A stretch of DNA of 22,524 nt from Rodentolepis nana (Eukaryota > Platyhelminthes > Cestoda > Cyclophyllidea > Hymenolepididae): assembly GCA_900617975.1 (NCBI GenBank), contig UZAE01013437.1, positions 1-22,524 on the forward strand, given 5' to 3'. This document shows, piece by piece, positions 1-9,907 of the stretch (positions are counted from its first letter, which is position 1; each line of letters begins with the position of its first letter). The notes beneath the pieces are model-generated. The model saw only the letters and a program-made list of their open reading frames with translations, made no database searches and was not told the origin of the DNA. Position numbers and translations under genes: made by a program.

Positions 1-11
1 CCCCCCCCCCC
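1..11. repeat. Poly-C run at the window start
   Basis: Eleven consecutive C in otherwise AT-rich DNA. It may be a genuine homopolymer or an assembly artefact. Confidence 0.6.
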
Positions 12-106
12 ACGCCCTACCTATAGCCAGTCAACATCACGCAGATGAATCATGCATCCAACTAAATCTTGGATTGGCCCAGTAAGATGAAGACACAGTT
101 CACAGA

Positions 107-112
107 TTTATT
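107..112 (-). terminator. Candidate poly(A) signal of the RFX gene
   Basis: TTTATT on the plus strand reads AATAAA on the minus strand. It lies about 110 bp beyond the stop codon at 223 and supports the last RFX exon being terminal. AATAAA is common by chance in AT-rich DNA, so this is only supportive. Confidence 0.45.
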
Positions 113-222
113 CATGCCTCCCAAAATAGGTGGGATAGGGAAAAACAGACAACAAAAAAACCCAACACATGACTTGCGTTTCAATGTGTAATTAAGACAC
201 ATGAACCGCGCACCATCTCACT

Positions 223-3200
223 CTATGGCATGGTGTGGGAGATTGTTATATGGGAATTGGAACACAAGTTCACACACCCCCTCCCCCTCTTAGTACCCCG
301 AATGAGGACAATCACACATAAGTAGAGAGAACGTACAATAGGCTCAGAGGTACCAGGTAAGTTGGCTACAGTTTGTGGTTTTGTGGGAACTTGATAGGCA
401 TAAGGAGATCGCCCAGTGCCTGGAGGAGGTTGTTGGGGCGCTGGAGCTGGAGGCTCGATACGGGTCAATTGTTGAGTTGATTGTTGATGGGCTATGGAAG
501 AAGCAGATGTGGAGCCATGACCGAATGACTGACTTGTATCCAGTGGATTTGAGGAGTTGAAAGCGCTCGTTGCAGCTGCGGCAGCAGGTGGAACAATGGG
601 AGGCGCGTAGGAGGAATTTAAACTTCGATTACCGTAATGGGAAGGGGTGGATGGAGGAACAGAAAGGCCATATACATTAGCATAGGGAGAAGTATCTTCG
701 GCAAAGCTGTAAGGATAAAAAAGAGAATACCAAAATGTGTTTGATAAAAGAAGTACTACCAATGCACGAATAGGAACGTGCGAAGCTAACATGAAGTCAT
801 CATGAGAAATGTTTATCCCATTGGCCTTCTTGTTGGCTTGAACTGACCAGTACGGTTGGCAATCGGTGAGCATCGACTTAGCCGAGGTACGTATTGACCT
901 TGGATCTTCATAATGCAATGGTAAGGCCCACCCTAGGACTATGTCGGAGACCAACAACACAGCTGTCAAGGGGTCCAACGAATTACACCTTAGTCCTTAA
1001 GCCAATGAAAAACATTCGAAAATGAATAATAGATACCACTCTAAACCACTTTCCTCCTTTCGCAGTCAAATATTTAAGAACTAGTATAACGAATATGCGC
1101 TTAGGAGAATAGCCACTAAACTAATCCCCAGAAGAGCATGATGCCCATTAGAGAAATCTTCTTATCAAACATATGCATTCATGAACACCAAAATTTTTCA
1201 CGTTTCCATCAAATGGGATCAACGAAATAGCTCACTTTGGAACTATGGTGGGCAGAGTGAAAGAATACAACTCCAAAATCCTGAAGACTAAAAAAGAGGA
1301 AACGCACCATGCCACGAGAAATATACCAGTAGCTCGAATTAAACTAGTAACTAAGGAAGGTGAAGCACTTGGCGCATTGACACGATGAAGTGACCAAACC
1401 TGTCTCATGAAGTAGTGTCTGAATAACACGTTTTTCAGTTAAAAGAACACATCGATTCAAGGAAATAACCGCAAATCCTGTGAAACTATACTGAACTAAA
1501 GCCAAAGATCTTAATAAGCCCAACGAGTAAAGCCACAAATATGACTTTTTAAACAAATAGGTTGAAATAAGCGGCTTACCTTGCCCGTCTTTCACCCGAC
1601 CCATAAATCTGTCGATGGGAGTAAGATGGTGTGTTCGGATAGACACCAGCTCTAGCGGGAGGTGTAAACTAAAATAATGATAATAATTTCTCAACAGAAT
1701 GACAAAAGAATAATTTCAGCAAAAGCACGAGACAAACCGGAGAAAAAGGGAAAGGATAATGTACACTCTGTTGTTGATACCCCCCAGTAGGCAAAGGGGC
1801 CTGGGTGTTACCAGCAGTTTGAGCTGCACTATGATAGGATGGTACATTTGAAGATGGTTGAGAGGTAATAGTTGGAGAAGGTTGTGAGGGAACAGAAGAA
1901 GAACCGCCCAAACTTCCAATGCTGCCAGAACGAGCTGCGGGTGAATTAGTATCTACATTTGAATCAGTGGCTGAAAAAGAGGGCAAAATAAACAGCAAAG
2001 AAATGACATTAACGTGGAAATAAGGACCACATACCTTCTTTCTTTACAACAGGGGGTTTATTAGGTACAAGGGGAGAAGATTGAGCCGAAGACTTCTTGC
2101 CATAAGAATTTGAGGGATTATCTCCAGTAGCAGCACCATTTGACTTGTATAAGCCTAAAGAAAGACAGCCTAGATGTGGGGCTAAAAAGCAGGACCTACT
2201 CTTTTCAATGGCTTCACGAAGTGCAAAAGTAGAAGCTATGTCGGGTGTAATAATGTTTGAAAGACTTTGGGACGTCGGATTTGTCGCTGTAGAAGAAGTA
2301 GGATTGATCCGTTTAAGTTGTTGTTGTTGATTGTAGGAAATAAGGGAGAGGGCATGAGTTGAATGACCATTGACAAATCGATTTCTGATTAGGTGAAGAG
2401 CCAGCTGAAGGAGGGAAGAAAATTCCCCACCAACGACTGTTTGAGCGTACTCAGTAACAATACGAATCGCATCGATTATCGTGGACCCTTCCACACCGAG
2501 AGCAGCCCGCACTTCCTGATCGTCAATTGAAGTTGTTGAAGGCGGACCACTACGATAAGGATCACTATTTGAGGAATTGGAGAGCTCGAGAGTTAGGTCG
2601 GGTAGGAGAGGCGCTTGAGTATCCCTTTTCTTGCGCATTCCACCATAGCAGTACCTGGGAAGAAAAGAGGGGGTAGTGAAGTAAACAAAAGGTGCTGGTA
2701 GCGACGACATGAAACAAGGGAGAGGGGGGAGGTGAGGGCATTAACTGGAACAGTACTTGGATGTGCAGGCTGCTTTGTGTCTACCGCCTTATGCATAAAC
2801 AGGATTTGTGTTTATTCCAATTCCCATACGAACATGAGTTATAAAGGGAATTGATGTAACGAATTGCAATACTTTTGCATTGTCCCGCTGAATATCACTG
2901 AGTAAAAAGACAAACAAAACACCAACGATGCAGCGATTGGCATGCATGTAGGCGTATTAGGGTCATGGAATCAATAAACTTAATAGTGGACCCGGTGGAT
3001 GCCATGACCGACCGCGTTGTCGAAGATGAACAGAACTTGAGTTCCCCACTAAATGTTGGAAAACGCCTTCCTAGGTGGATTTGGAGTTATAAGGGCTGTA
3101 ATACTGTTAGTGTCATATATGAGGAACATTCTAAAAATGAACACTATATTTTCATGATCAGGAATGTGGCATTATGGATATGGATATACTCGGAAGTTAT

Positions 3201-4150
3201 AGAACACAAAGACGCGCACTTATTAGATGGGTTCAATGCAATACTTAGTAGTATGGGTTTGGGCAAAGTTCTAACTGTTCAAAATTAGCCCACAAAGGCA
3301 CATTTGCCCAGAGAAATGGAGACATGCTATAAATATTTTGACTGCAAATACTAATGCCCAGACAAATAAGAACAGTCGACAAAACAAAAACCGATGACGC
3401 CGAGAAAAGGCTTGAAACTTTTCAAGTAACATCCATGCTTAAAATATGATAACTGACGTTTTTAACTCTTTCCCATTTACTACAAAACCGATGTAAATCG
3501 TCATAAACGGAATTTACGGATACATACGATTCAAACTGGGTGGAGAAACTGAGAAAGCAAATACAGTTGCAAGAGAGCTATATACAAACATACGCACCTA
3601 GATTGACCTCTTTGACCTAACCGGCGTGGGCGCACATTAGGAAAAGCTCGTTTCATGACTTTACCAAAATCAGCAGTATTGAGAGGCTTCATACGTTGCT
3701 GTTCACAATAATTCCTATTTGGAAAAATAAAGCACTGATTAAAAGCATTAATTAACCACCAAACGTGCAAGATAAAACGGACTTGTAATCTTCATAAACT
3801 TCATCCTTTCGCAAACAAGTGGTTGAGTCTTCTTCCAAATGAGACTTGATCCAGGTAAAAGCGTAACCCTGTTCCACTTGATTTGAAACTTGGAAAGTGG
3901 ATACACTGAAAGTCCCGGCGGTATTACTTTCAGCACCACTGTCATCGTCAAAAAGACTGGATTGACCAGCGACAGCGGAATCCGTCATAATTTTCAAGAG
4001 ACACACAAGCTTTTCATCGTTATTTAGTGACAAGAAATTATTTAAAACCCCATCTACACGAGCTTGCGATTCGGGGGAAAGAGTATTTTGGAGATTGGTC
4101 TCGAATTCTCCACACAAGCTTTTTACATTAGGCTCGCTTACGGATACCAT
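223..4150 (-). CDS. RFX5/7: RFX-family winged-helix transcription factor (RFX5/RFX7 type), six exons
   Basis: Predicted coding exons, read on the minus strand: 4150–3783, 3714–3598, 2654–2035, 1970–1765, 1668–1580 and 706–223. All junctions keep frame and the sum is 1,884 nt, predicting 627 residues. RFX proteins bind X-box DNA in the nucleus. Residues about 20–60 resemble the N-terminal helical region of RFX5/RFX7. Residues about 95–172 are the RFX DNA-binding domain, with GYAFTWIKSHLEED, ADFGKVMKRAFPNVRPRRLG and RGQSRYCYGGMRKKR; the domain is cut twice by introns. A helical block follows (IIDAIRIVTEYAQ… to LSLIS), matching the segment after the DBD in RFX5/RFX7. The rest is rich in Ser, Pro, Ala and Gln. 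Introns are 68, 943, 64, 96 and 873 bp. Two points are uncertain. The exon 4 donor (GTACAT) was chosen for frame. The last exon either runs to the stop at 223, as favoured here, or is spliced at GTACGT (336) and continues outside the window. Family is near certain; choice of paralogue is not. Confidence 0.88.
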
Positions 4151-4180
4151 TAGAGGCTATTAATAATAAGTAAAACCTTC
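4151..4180 (-). promoter_or_regulatory. Candidate 3' splice acceptor just upstream of the RFX start codon
   Basis: On the minus strand a T-rich stretch ends in ATTAATAG, with AG at 4158–4157, only six bases before the ATG at 4150–4148. It could be the acceptor of a 5'-UTR intron, or a spliced-leader trans-splicing site if the organism is a flatworm. AG dinucleotides are common, so confidence is low. Confidence 0.3.
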
Positions 4181-7100
4181 GAAATATAGCCGCAGGAAAC
4201 AAGCAGCCATCAAAGCAAGACACAACTGTCTAATCAAGCGAATTTTACAAGGGTAGCCCAACCTGAAACTTTCAAACAAATTAGAAAAATATAGAATGAG
4301 AAGTAATTTAATATTTTTAGACAATTTTAAATTTAAATAAATATTAATAATGTTTAAACTAACATTCACCATCGTTTACATGTAAAATTGTCTTTAAGAT
4401 TTATGTTATAAAATGTATTTTAAATATATGGTAAAAGTACAGCCCATTTTTTAAGCATTTCAAGCTATAAATTACCATTATTTGTTTGAAATCATCTTTT
4501 TTATGAGTTACGTAGCGAGAATAATATTAAGTGTTCAAGATCGGTTTTTGCTACTAAGGTTTTTAATAGATTTAGCTCACATAACCAATAGCTCTAAAGA
4601 ATGGAAGACTGTGAGCCCTTATAAGGATATACGGGTGTTTGTTTGTTCCCGAAATTTGTCTTTAATGACTTTCATCTCAGATTTCTCAAGCAGCTTTTAG
4701 ATTTCAGCAATACAAGAGTCAGTGTTAAAACGTAATGAAGGACTACCGGTGAAAACTACGAAAAAATTGTATTATTTTTACATTCTGATACAATTTTGAT
4801 CAAATCCTAATGTTACACAGAAAAATTCAAAAGTAACTATTATTGCACAAATCGCAGAAAACTTATATTTTGTATATTACAAATTAAATGTAATTATCTC
4901 AATAGAATCTAGCTAGCAAACACTTTACCCCCATTAAAATTTTATTTTCTCATTAGCATCTTCATTTCAATCTGCGCTTTACATGAGAAACTTCGGCTTC
5001 GGTTTTGCTTGAAGCCGTTTTTCTTGTTTTACCATTCCCTTCTACCTAATCGTTTCTTAGGGGTGTATTCTGACAAATCGTTCAGTCTCAATGTTTCTTA
5101 TCTTCATAAATTGTTCCAATGGATATTTTCTAACAAGCATAAGATTTGCAATCGTCCAGAAGTACAGGAGAACGCACTCATTGATATTTTCTAAAATATT
5201 TAGATATTTTTGTCTTTTAACACCATTGACTTCATTTGTATAGCAAACACCCAGAATTTTCAGATAATTAATAAATTTGATATTCCGGATCTTTTTTATT
5301 TCCGCAACTGAAAATCTTAGTAGACCAATTCAAATACCATGTTGTTCATTGCAAATCGAGCAAGATGGGGAGGATTATGTACAGAATTATTACCCTGGAA
5401 TACAATTTAATTAGAATCTTTCTATATGTACTTAAATTAACAGAATTTTCCACAATCTTGTTGAGTGAAGTCAATAGTACATTTGGTATTTAATTTATTT
5501 TATTCTTTAACAAACTAGGCGAAGATAACGAAAGGTAAAAGACATTTTAAATGACCTTTCAAAATATCAGAAAATTTAATGAATCATTAAAATGAAAGAG
5601 CTTAGCGATGTGATCAATTAGATGTTACATATTATCTTGTTCGTATTAAGAACATGAGACGCAAAATGTCACCAGATAAACGTTAACATACCATTTTTTT
5701 CTTTTCTTTTGTTAACTTAAATGAAAAGTAAAATAAATTAAGTTGAAAAACTAGTATAACAAACCTCAATAAAAGTACTGACTTTCGAAAATCGATGACC
5801 AATCAGTACAAACTTGTAGTAAATAAACAGTCTTCTCTCCAATTAAGACTCGAATGTTAAAATAAACAACATCAGTTTGTATCAATTGATATTATATTCA
5901 GATGAACTAGATTGGGTACCTCAAGTATTTAAAAACCCACGTTGAATGCCATTGAGATTATTTTATGTATTGATCGAGAAATTATTTCGACTAACGTTTC
6001 GCTGTTATGTCTTGAATTATTAAACTTCAAAACACGGTAACGTACATCTTGCCAAATATTTGAATATGTGAAAAATGTTTAAAATGACAAAAACTGATAG
6101 CGATTGCATGCATTTGCAATAGTCTACGCGCCAAGTTGATTTAATGCAGTTTACTGAGCTGTTACATCTACATATTTAGATACGTTATCATAATTTTCGC
6201 AAGTTATATTTTCTTATTTATTACATTACCCTAACGATAGCACAAATTTCGGCAGCTGAATTAATTTGAAACGTTAAAATTAAGCATTTAAGGAGTGTAT
6301 ACCCAATCTACCTTTTGACTTCTTGGTGCTGTTTCCACTTTCAATATCAGAAGGAGCAATGCTGTGAAGGTAGATCCTTATACCGCAGATGCAGATGATT
6401 TGCCAATTCATAATATTTCAAATGCTTCCGAAATCAATCAATGCGGTAGATCAAATTGACTTGGATAAATCAAAAAACACAATTAACTTCCCTTCAGCAA
6501 TTGAATTAGTAGGGACAGGCAGTAAAGAGGGTCTTTACTAAAACTCTCAAAATCCTTGTAACCACTAAATGCGTTTCTTATAAATAATGACCAATAAAAC
6601 ATTTTCATAATTTGGTCATTAATTGGGAGTGTTCAAGACAGCTTACATAGTCATGACATAAGTGATAATCTTCCATGATTAAGTGGGTTCCAGTTGCCAG
6701 CCAATTCCCGTTGTTATCACTTTTGAGAATGAAGCGGAGTGTAGACTCTTAAAGGAAGCGTAGTGTGCGTGAACACATATAACGTATGGAGAATAAACAG
6801 CTACTATCCTGTGCCACTTATCTTAAATTTCCCATTGTAAAATTAGTTTGCTACAGATGGATTTCATTTGAAAAAATTTAAAGTAAAGTGGGGCTTATAT
6901 TTGATATTAGTCCCGTCTAGTAGCAAACTGTTTGAAAAATATATAAAACATTAAAATATAGTAAATATTAAACGAAACCTAATTCCAAACAAAGAATTGC
7001 AAAATTTTGATTTAAACAAAATGTTTTATTCTATTTATGCAAAGTTTGCCACTTTCCCAACCTGGTTTGCAACTTAGGCTTGACAATGATGTTCGGCGAT

Positions 7101-7546
7101 TTTTTGCAAGTTTTTAAACAAGAAGTGTTGATTTTTTCACTTCATTTCATTCTTAGAATAGAGCAGATAAGACGGCTCCGTTAGCCCTGTTAACGCAATA
7201 GGTTTGGATAATATAACAAAAATTTAATTTGCATACAATTTGGAAAAATTTGTAACGTACCTTTACATATGCTTACATTTAGCAGAAAATATATTCGTAT
7301 AACAGAAAAAATGACAAAGCAAAGTATGTATCCTTCTTTTATAGAAAATGCAAGTAATTATCAAGTTTGTCATCTAAACGTAGATTAATGGTGGATGAGC
7401 TAAATTTAAAAATGACCAGAAAATAAGTGAAAATTCCTTAGCCACATATATATTGCAAATTTATTAGAAAAAATTTTAACGATACTCATGCTAAAGAATT
7501 CAGCATCTAATTATTCTTTGAAATTAAAATTTATTTTCGATGCCGC
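4160..7546. other. AT-rich intergenic/intronic stretch with no supported gene
   Basis: I see no protein similarity, RNA gene or repeat copy here. Stop codons are dense in all frames. The few open frames (around 4503–4700 and 5009–5194) have no recognisable motif. The missing 5' exon(s) of the cysteine-rich gene (signal peptide and promoter) should lie somewhere here, because its first visible exon begins at 8561, but I could not place them. The divergent promoters of the RFX gene and of that gene are also expected here. Confidence 0.6.
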
Positions 7547-7560
7547 TTTTGTTCACAAAT

Positions 7561-8182
7561 TTATTTATATCAAATGGCAGGCGTTTTGGTGATTATCATT
7601 AGCCCTTTAGTTGATTTCAGGCTTCACAGAGGGAAGAAACATCAAAGTGAAATAAGTCGAGAGGGGGGGGACAGAAGAGTGTTTCAAAGATGTAAGAGAC
7701 AGACACAAAGTTGGAAAAAGGCGAGGTGAGTACTATGGAAGTAAGCGAATATGACATACAATGGGGCGATGGTAGTTTGAAGTTAGAAGTCAACTGCCAG
7801 TTAATAGACTTTTTAACCATATGAGTATACGTTTGTGGGACACGTCATCGCATGCCTGCACGCCATGATTGGGAGGCGCGACCGTACAAACAGTGACCAA
7901 TCATTAACCACTGTTTGTTTAACCTGATCCGCCATCCTGATCATGATTAAGCTCCCTGTGTGTACACTTTATCCGCCATATCCGTATTGAATGAACGTGC
8001 TCGGTGCTACACGTCTGTTTCCTTTCATAGCTGGGCTATAGCTTAGCTGGTTCTGGGAGTCTAGCTAGATGTAGGAGAATCTGCCACAGAGATTTCTGAG
8101 TCAGTCAGGCTTTACTAGCGTAGCAATCCGCTACACGTTGCCCAGGGAGCACCACGTGGAGGTAAGTCTATCGCACACCACA
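7561..8182 (-). mobile_element. R element (short retroposon), minus orientation, split by a solo LTR
   Basis: The element reads on the minus strand from GTGTGCGATAGACTTACC to a 3' tail ATATAAATAA. It is flanked by a perfect 14-bp target-site duplication, TTTTGTTCACAAAT, at 7547–7560 and 8183–8196. Without the nested LTR (7834–8135) and its duplicated 4 bp it is about 316 bp, like the copy at 20993–21315. Its open frame around 7617–7820 recurs in other copies only because the DNA is repeated; it matches no protein I know. Insertion by target-primed reverse transcription is inferred from the duplication and the tail. Confidence 0.85.
7834..8135. mobile_element. Putative solo LTR (302 bp) nested in an R element
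   Basis: The segment begins TGTGGGAC and ends CGCTACA, the TG…CA ends of LTRs. It is flanked by the 4-bp duplication CGTT (7830–7833 and 8136–8139). Removing it and one duplication restores the R sequence seen in intact copies (GGGCAACGTATACTCAT on the minus strand), so its borders are precise. A second, older and inverted copy lies at 8987–9571. No internal retrotransposon sequence, primer-binding site or reverse transcriptase is next to it. The transcription direction of the parent element is unknown. A DNA transposon of the same length is possible but has less support, as the terminal inverted repeats are very short. Confidence 0.65.
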
Positions 8183-8467
8183 TTTTGTTCACAAATAGAG
8201 GTTTCAATTTAAGTAAATGCATGTCTAAACGAAATCAAAACTTGAAATAAAAAGCCGTTGTACTCCACCTAACATTAAAATTATATTTGTTTATTTATTT
8301 TATAAAAGGCAGATCAATATACAGATTTGAATAAATTTTATCCAAATATTGAGAGTTTAGTCATTTTCCCACACTGAGCATTCTTTACAATATATATTTT
8401 AACCCGTAAAAGTGAATGGAGTGTAAACACGCAAGTTAAATAACGATCCAAAATCAATGCTAAAAAT

Positions 8468-8468
8468 N
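8468..8468. other. Ambiguous base (n)
   Basis: A single undetermined base in intronic sequence 93 bp upstream of the first visible cysteine-rich exon. It does not affect any coding call. Confidence 0.95.
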
Positions 8469-8560
8469 AAAATGCAAATGAAAATCATAATAATACACTA
8501 GTTTGGGATTAAAAATGAGAACAGTACCTAACTTTACTAATGCATTTCTCCCTATTTTAG

Positions 8561-9907
8561 TGCTCCGAAGATGGGGAAGAATGCATGCTTTCAACTCACT
8601 GCTGTCCGGGCTCATTTTGTGCTGTTCAAGGTTAATTTTGTTAAATTTATCTAGAATTATTTATAATTAAATGCTCGAAAAAGTTTAACTTTTACTAGAA
8701 AGTAGTGAAAATACTTGTAATGTCAAATTCTCAATACGACCCGCACTGATTTGCTTTATATGCATTGCAAAGAGGGTAGGTTGGTCCGTTTTCTCGAGTA
8801 AAGTGAATGGAACCTGGCAAAGTTAACAACGATCCAACTTAAAAATGTTAACTATAAAAGAGTAGTTGCGAAGAAGGTAACAACACGAATTTTGGATGAT
8901 TTTCTTTCTTGGAGTGCCTAGAATAACAAGATTTTCGGTTTTTTAGTTAGTATTCACTCGTTCGCACGTCTGTAAACTACTAAACTTGTAGCGGATTGCT
9001 ACCTTAGTAAAGCCTGACTGACTCAGAAATCTCTATGGCAGATTCTCCAACATCTAGCTAGACTCCCAGAACTAGCTAAGCTATAGCCCAGCTTTAAAGG
9101 AAACAGACGTGTAGCACGGAGCACGTTTGTTCAGTAAGTATATTGCGGATAAGGGGTGTATGATAGACTTACCTCCATGTGGTGCACCCTGGGCAACGTA
9201 TACTCATACGGCAAAAAAGTCTATTATTCGGCAGTTGACTTCCGACTTCAAAACACTATCACCTCACTGTATGTCATATTCGACTACTTCCACAGTACCC
9301 ACCTCACCTTTTTTACTCTACCTTTGTGTCTGTCTCTTTTACATCTTTGAAATACTCTTCTGTTCCCCCCTCCCCCTCTCGACTTTTTTTTCACTTTGAT
9401 GTTCCTTCTTCTCTGTGAAGCCTAAAGTCAACAAAAGGGCTTATGATAACTATCAAAATGCCTACCATTTGATATAAATAAATATTGCGGAGCTACTCAT
9501 GATCAAGATGGCTGATTAGGTTAAACAAACATAGGTTAATGATTGGTCACTATTTGTACGGTCGTGCATGCAGACTGAATAAACGGACTTTTAAGTAGGG
9601 CACAAAAATATCCCTAGATGGAACTTATTTTCTTTTAAAATATAAGTTTATTTTTATTAAATTATCTTTCACAGGGAGCATTGGGACTTGCCTAAGAGAG
9701 GAGACAGAATTGACAAGATGTCAGTCTGACGCAGACTGTCCACAGATCAAGTGCTGTCATCATGACCGTTACCGCGCCGAAATAGGTGTATGTGCCTACG
9801 TTTGCGGTGACAAGGGTGAAATTCTTGAAGAATCAATACACTCACGGCTTCAACGGTCTGATATTCGAGTAGACAAAAATAGGGAAGATTTTGCAAATTC
9901 ATTGTGA
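8561..9907 (+). CDS. Cysteine-rich secreted-type protein with a cystine-knot module, resembling ITG-like/prohormone-3 precursors (3' part; 5' exons not found)
   Basis: Two exons are visible: 8561–8630, after the acceptor CCTATTTTAG and before a GTTAAT donor, and 9675–9907, after TTTCACAG and ending in TGA. The join is in frame and gives 100 residues with 12 cysteines, all within the first 60. The spacing is C-x6-C-x5-CC-x4-C-x8-C, the classic six-cysteine inhibitor-cystine-knot frame, then x9-C-x5-C-x4-CC-x11-C-x3-C. The order EECMLSTHCCPGSFC, GxC, CxxDxDC and CC recalls insect ITG-like/prohormone-3 neuropeptide precursors; this is a recollection, not a search result. A charged 38-residue tail without cysteine follows. 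The first visible exon starts in phase 0 with a Cys codon, so a signal peptide must come from upstream exons, probably in 4160–7546. Other possibilities are another knottin, or a Dickkopf- or colipase-like fold. Exons are well supported; function is inferred. Confidence 0.72.
8987..9571. mobile_element. Second LTR copy, inverted relative to 7834–8135, interrupted by an R element
   Basis: It starts TGTAGCGGATTGCTAC at 8987 and matches the reverse complement of 7834–8135 closely through about 9149. It resumes after the R insertion at 9492 (GCTACTCATGATCAAGATGG…) and continues through GATTGGTCAC to GTACGGTCG. The last 30 or so bases of the other copy are not recognisable, so the end is approximate and no target duplication is visible. 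It appears older and more diverged than the left copy. Confidence 0.65.
9150..9482 (+). mobile_element. R element, plus orientation, inserted in the LTR copy at 8987–9571
   Basis: It runs from GGGGTGTATGATAGAC (9153) to GATATAAATAAA. It is flanked by TATTGCGGA at 9141–9149 and 9483–9491, with one further shared A, a 9–10-bp target-site duplication. It is full length compared with 20993–21315. The open frame through it (9127–9399) parallels the frame in other copies and is a by-product of the repeat. It carries T-runs of seven to eight bases in the sense strand. Confidence 0.85.

Noticed and set aside
375..560. Plus-strand frame at 375–560 and 2145–2330, and plus/minus frames over ERGIC3 exon 6
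   Set aside because: They are antisense or shifted shadows of the RFX and ERGIC3 exons, which have clear homology.
1232..1429. Minus-strand open frames in RFX intron 5 (1232–1429) and overlapping exon 5 (1344–1694)
   Set aside because: The first lies in an intron with no motif. The second uses a different frame from the one that joins exons 4, 5 and 6 in phase.
7617..7820. Open frames shared among repeat copies (7617–7820, 9127–9399, 20991–21251)
   Set aside because: Their similarity is explained by the repeated DNA itself. Frames are not maintained in the 18778 and 22278 copies, and no protein motif is visible.
8042..8053. TAGCTTAGCTGG inside the LTR as a Pol III A box / tRNA-like SINE head
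   Set aside because: It fits the A-box consensus, but no B box follows at a suitable distance. The segment's TG…CA ends and 4-bp duplication fit an LTR better.
8130..8182. R element 5' end (ACTTACCT) as a U1 snRNA-derived head, or its antisense as a spliced-leader RNA gene
   Set aside because: Only an octamer resembles U1, the rest does not follow U1. As a spliced leader it lacks the ATG-ending leader and Sm site I would expect.
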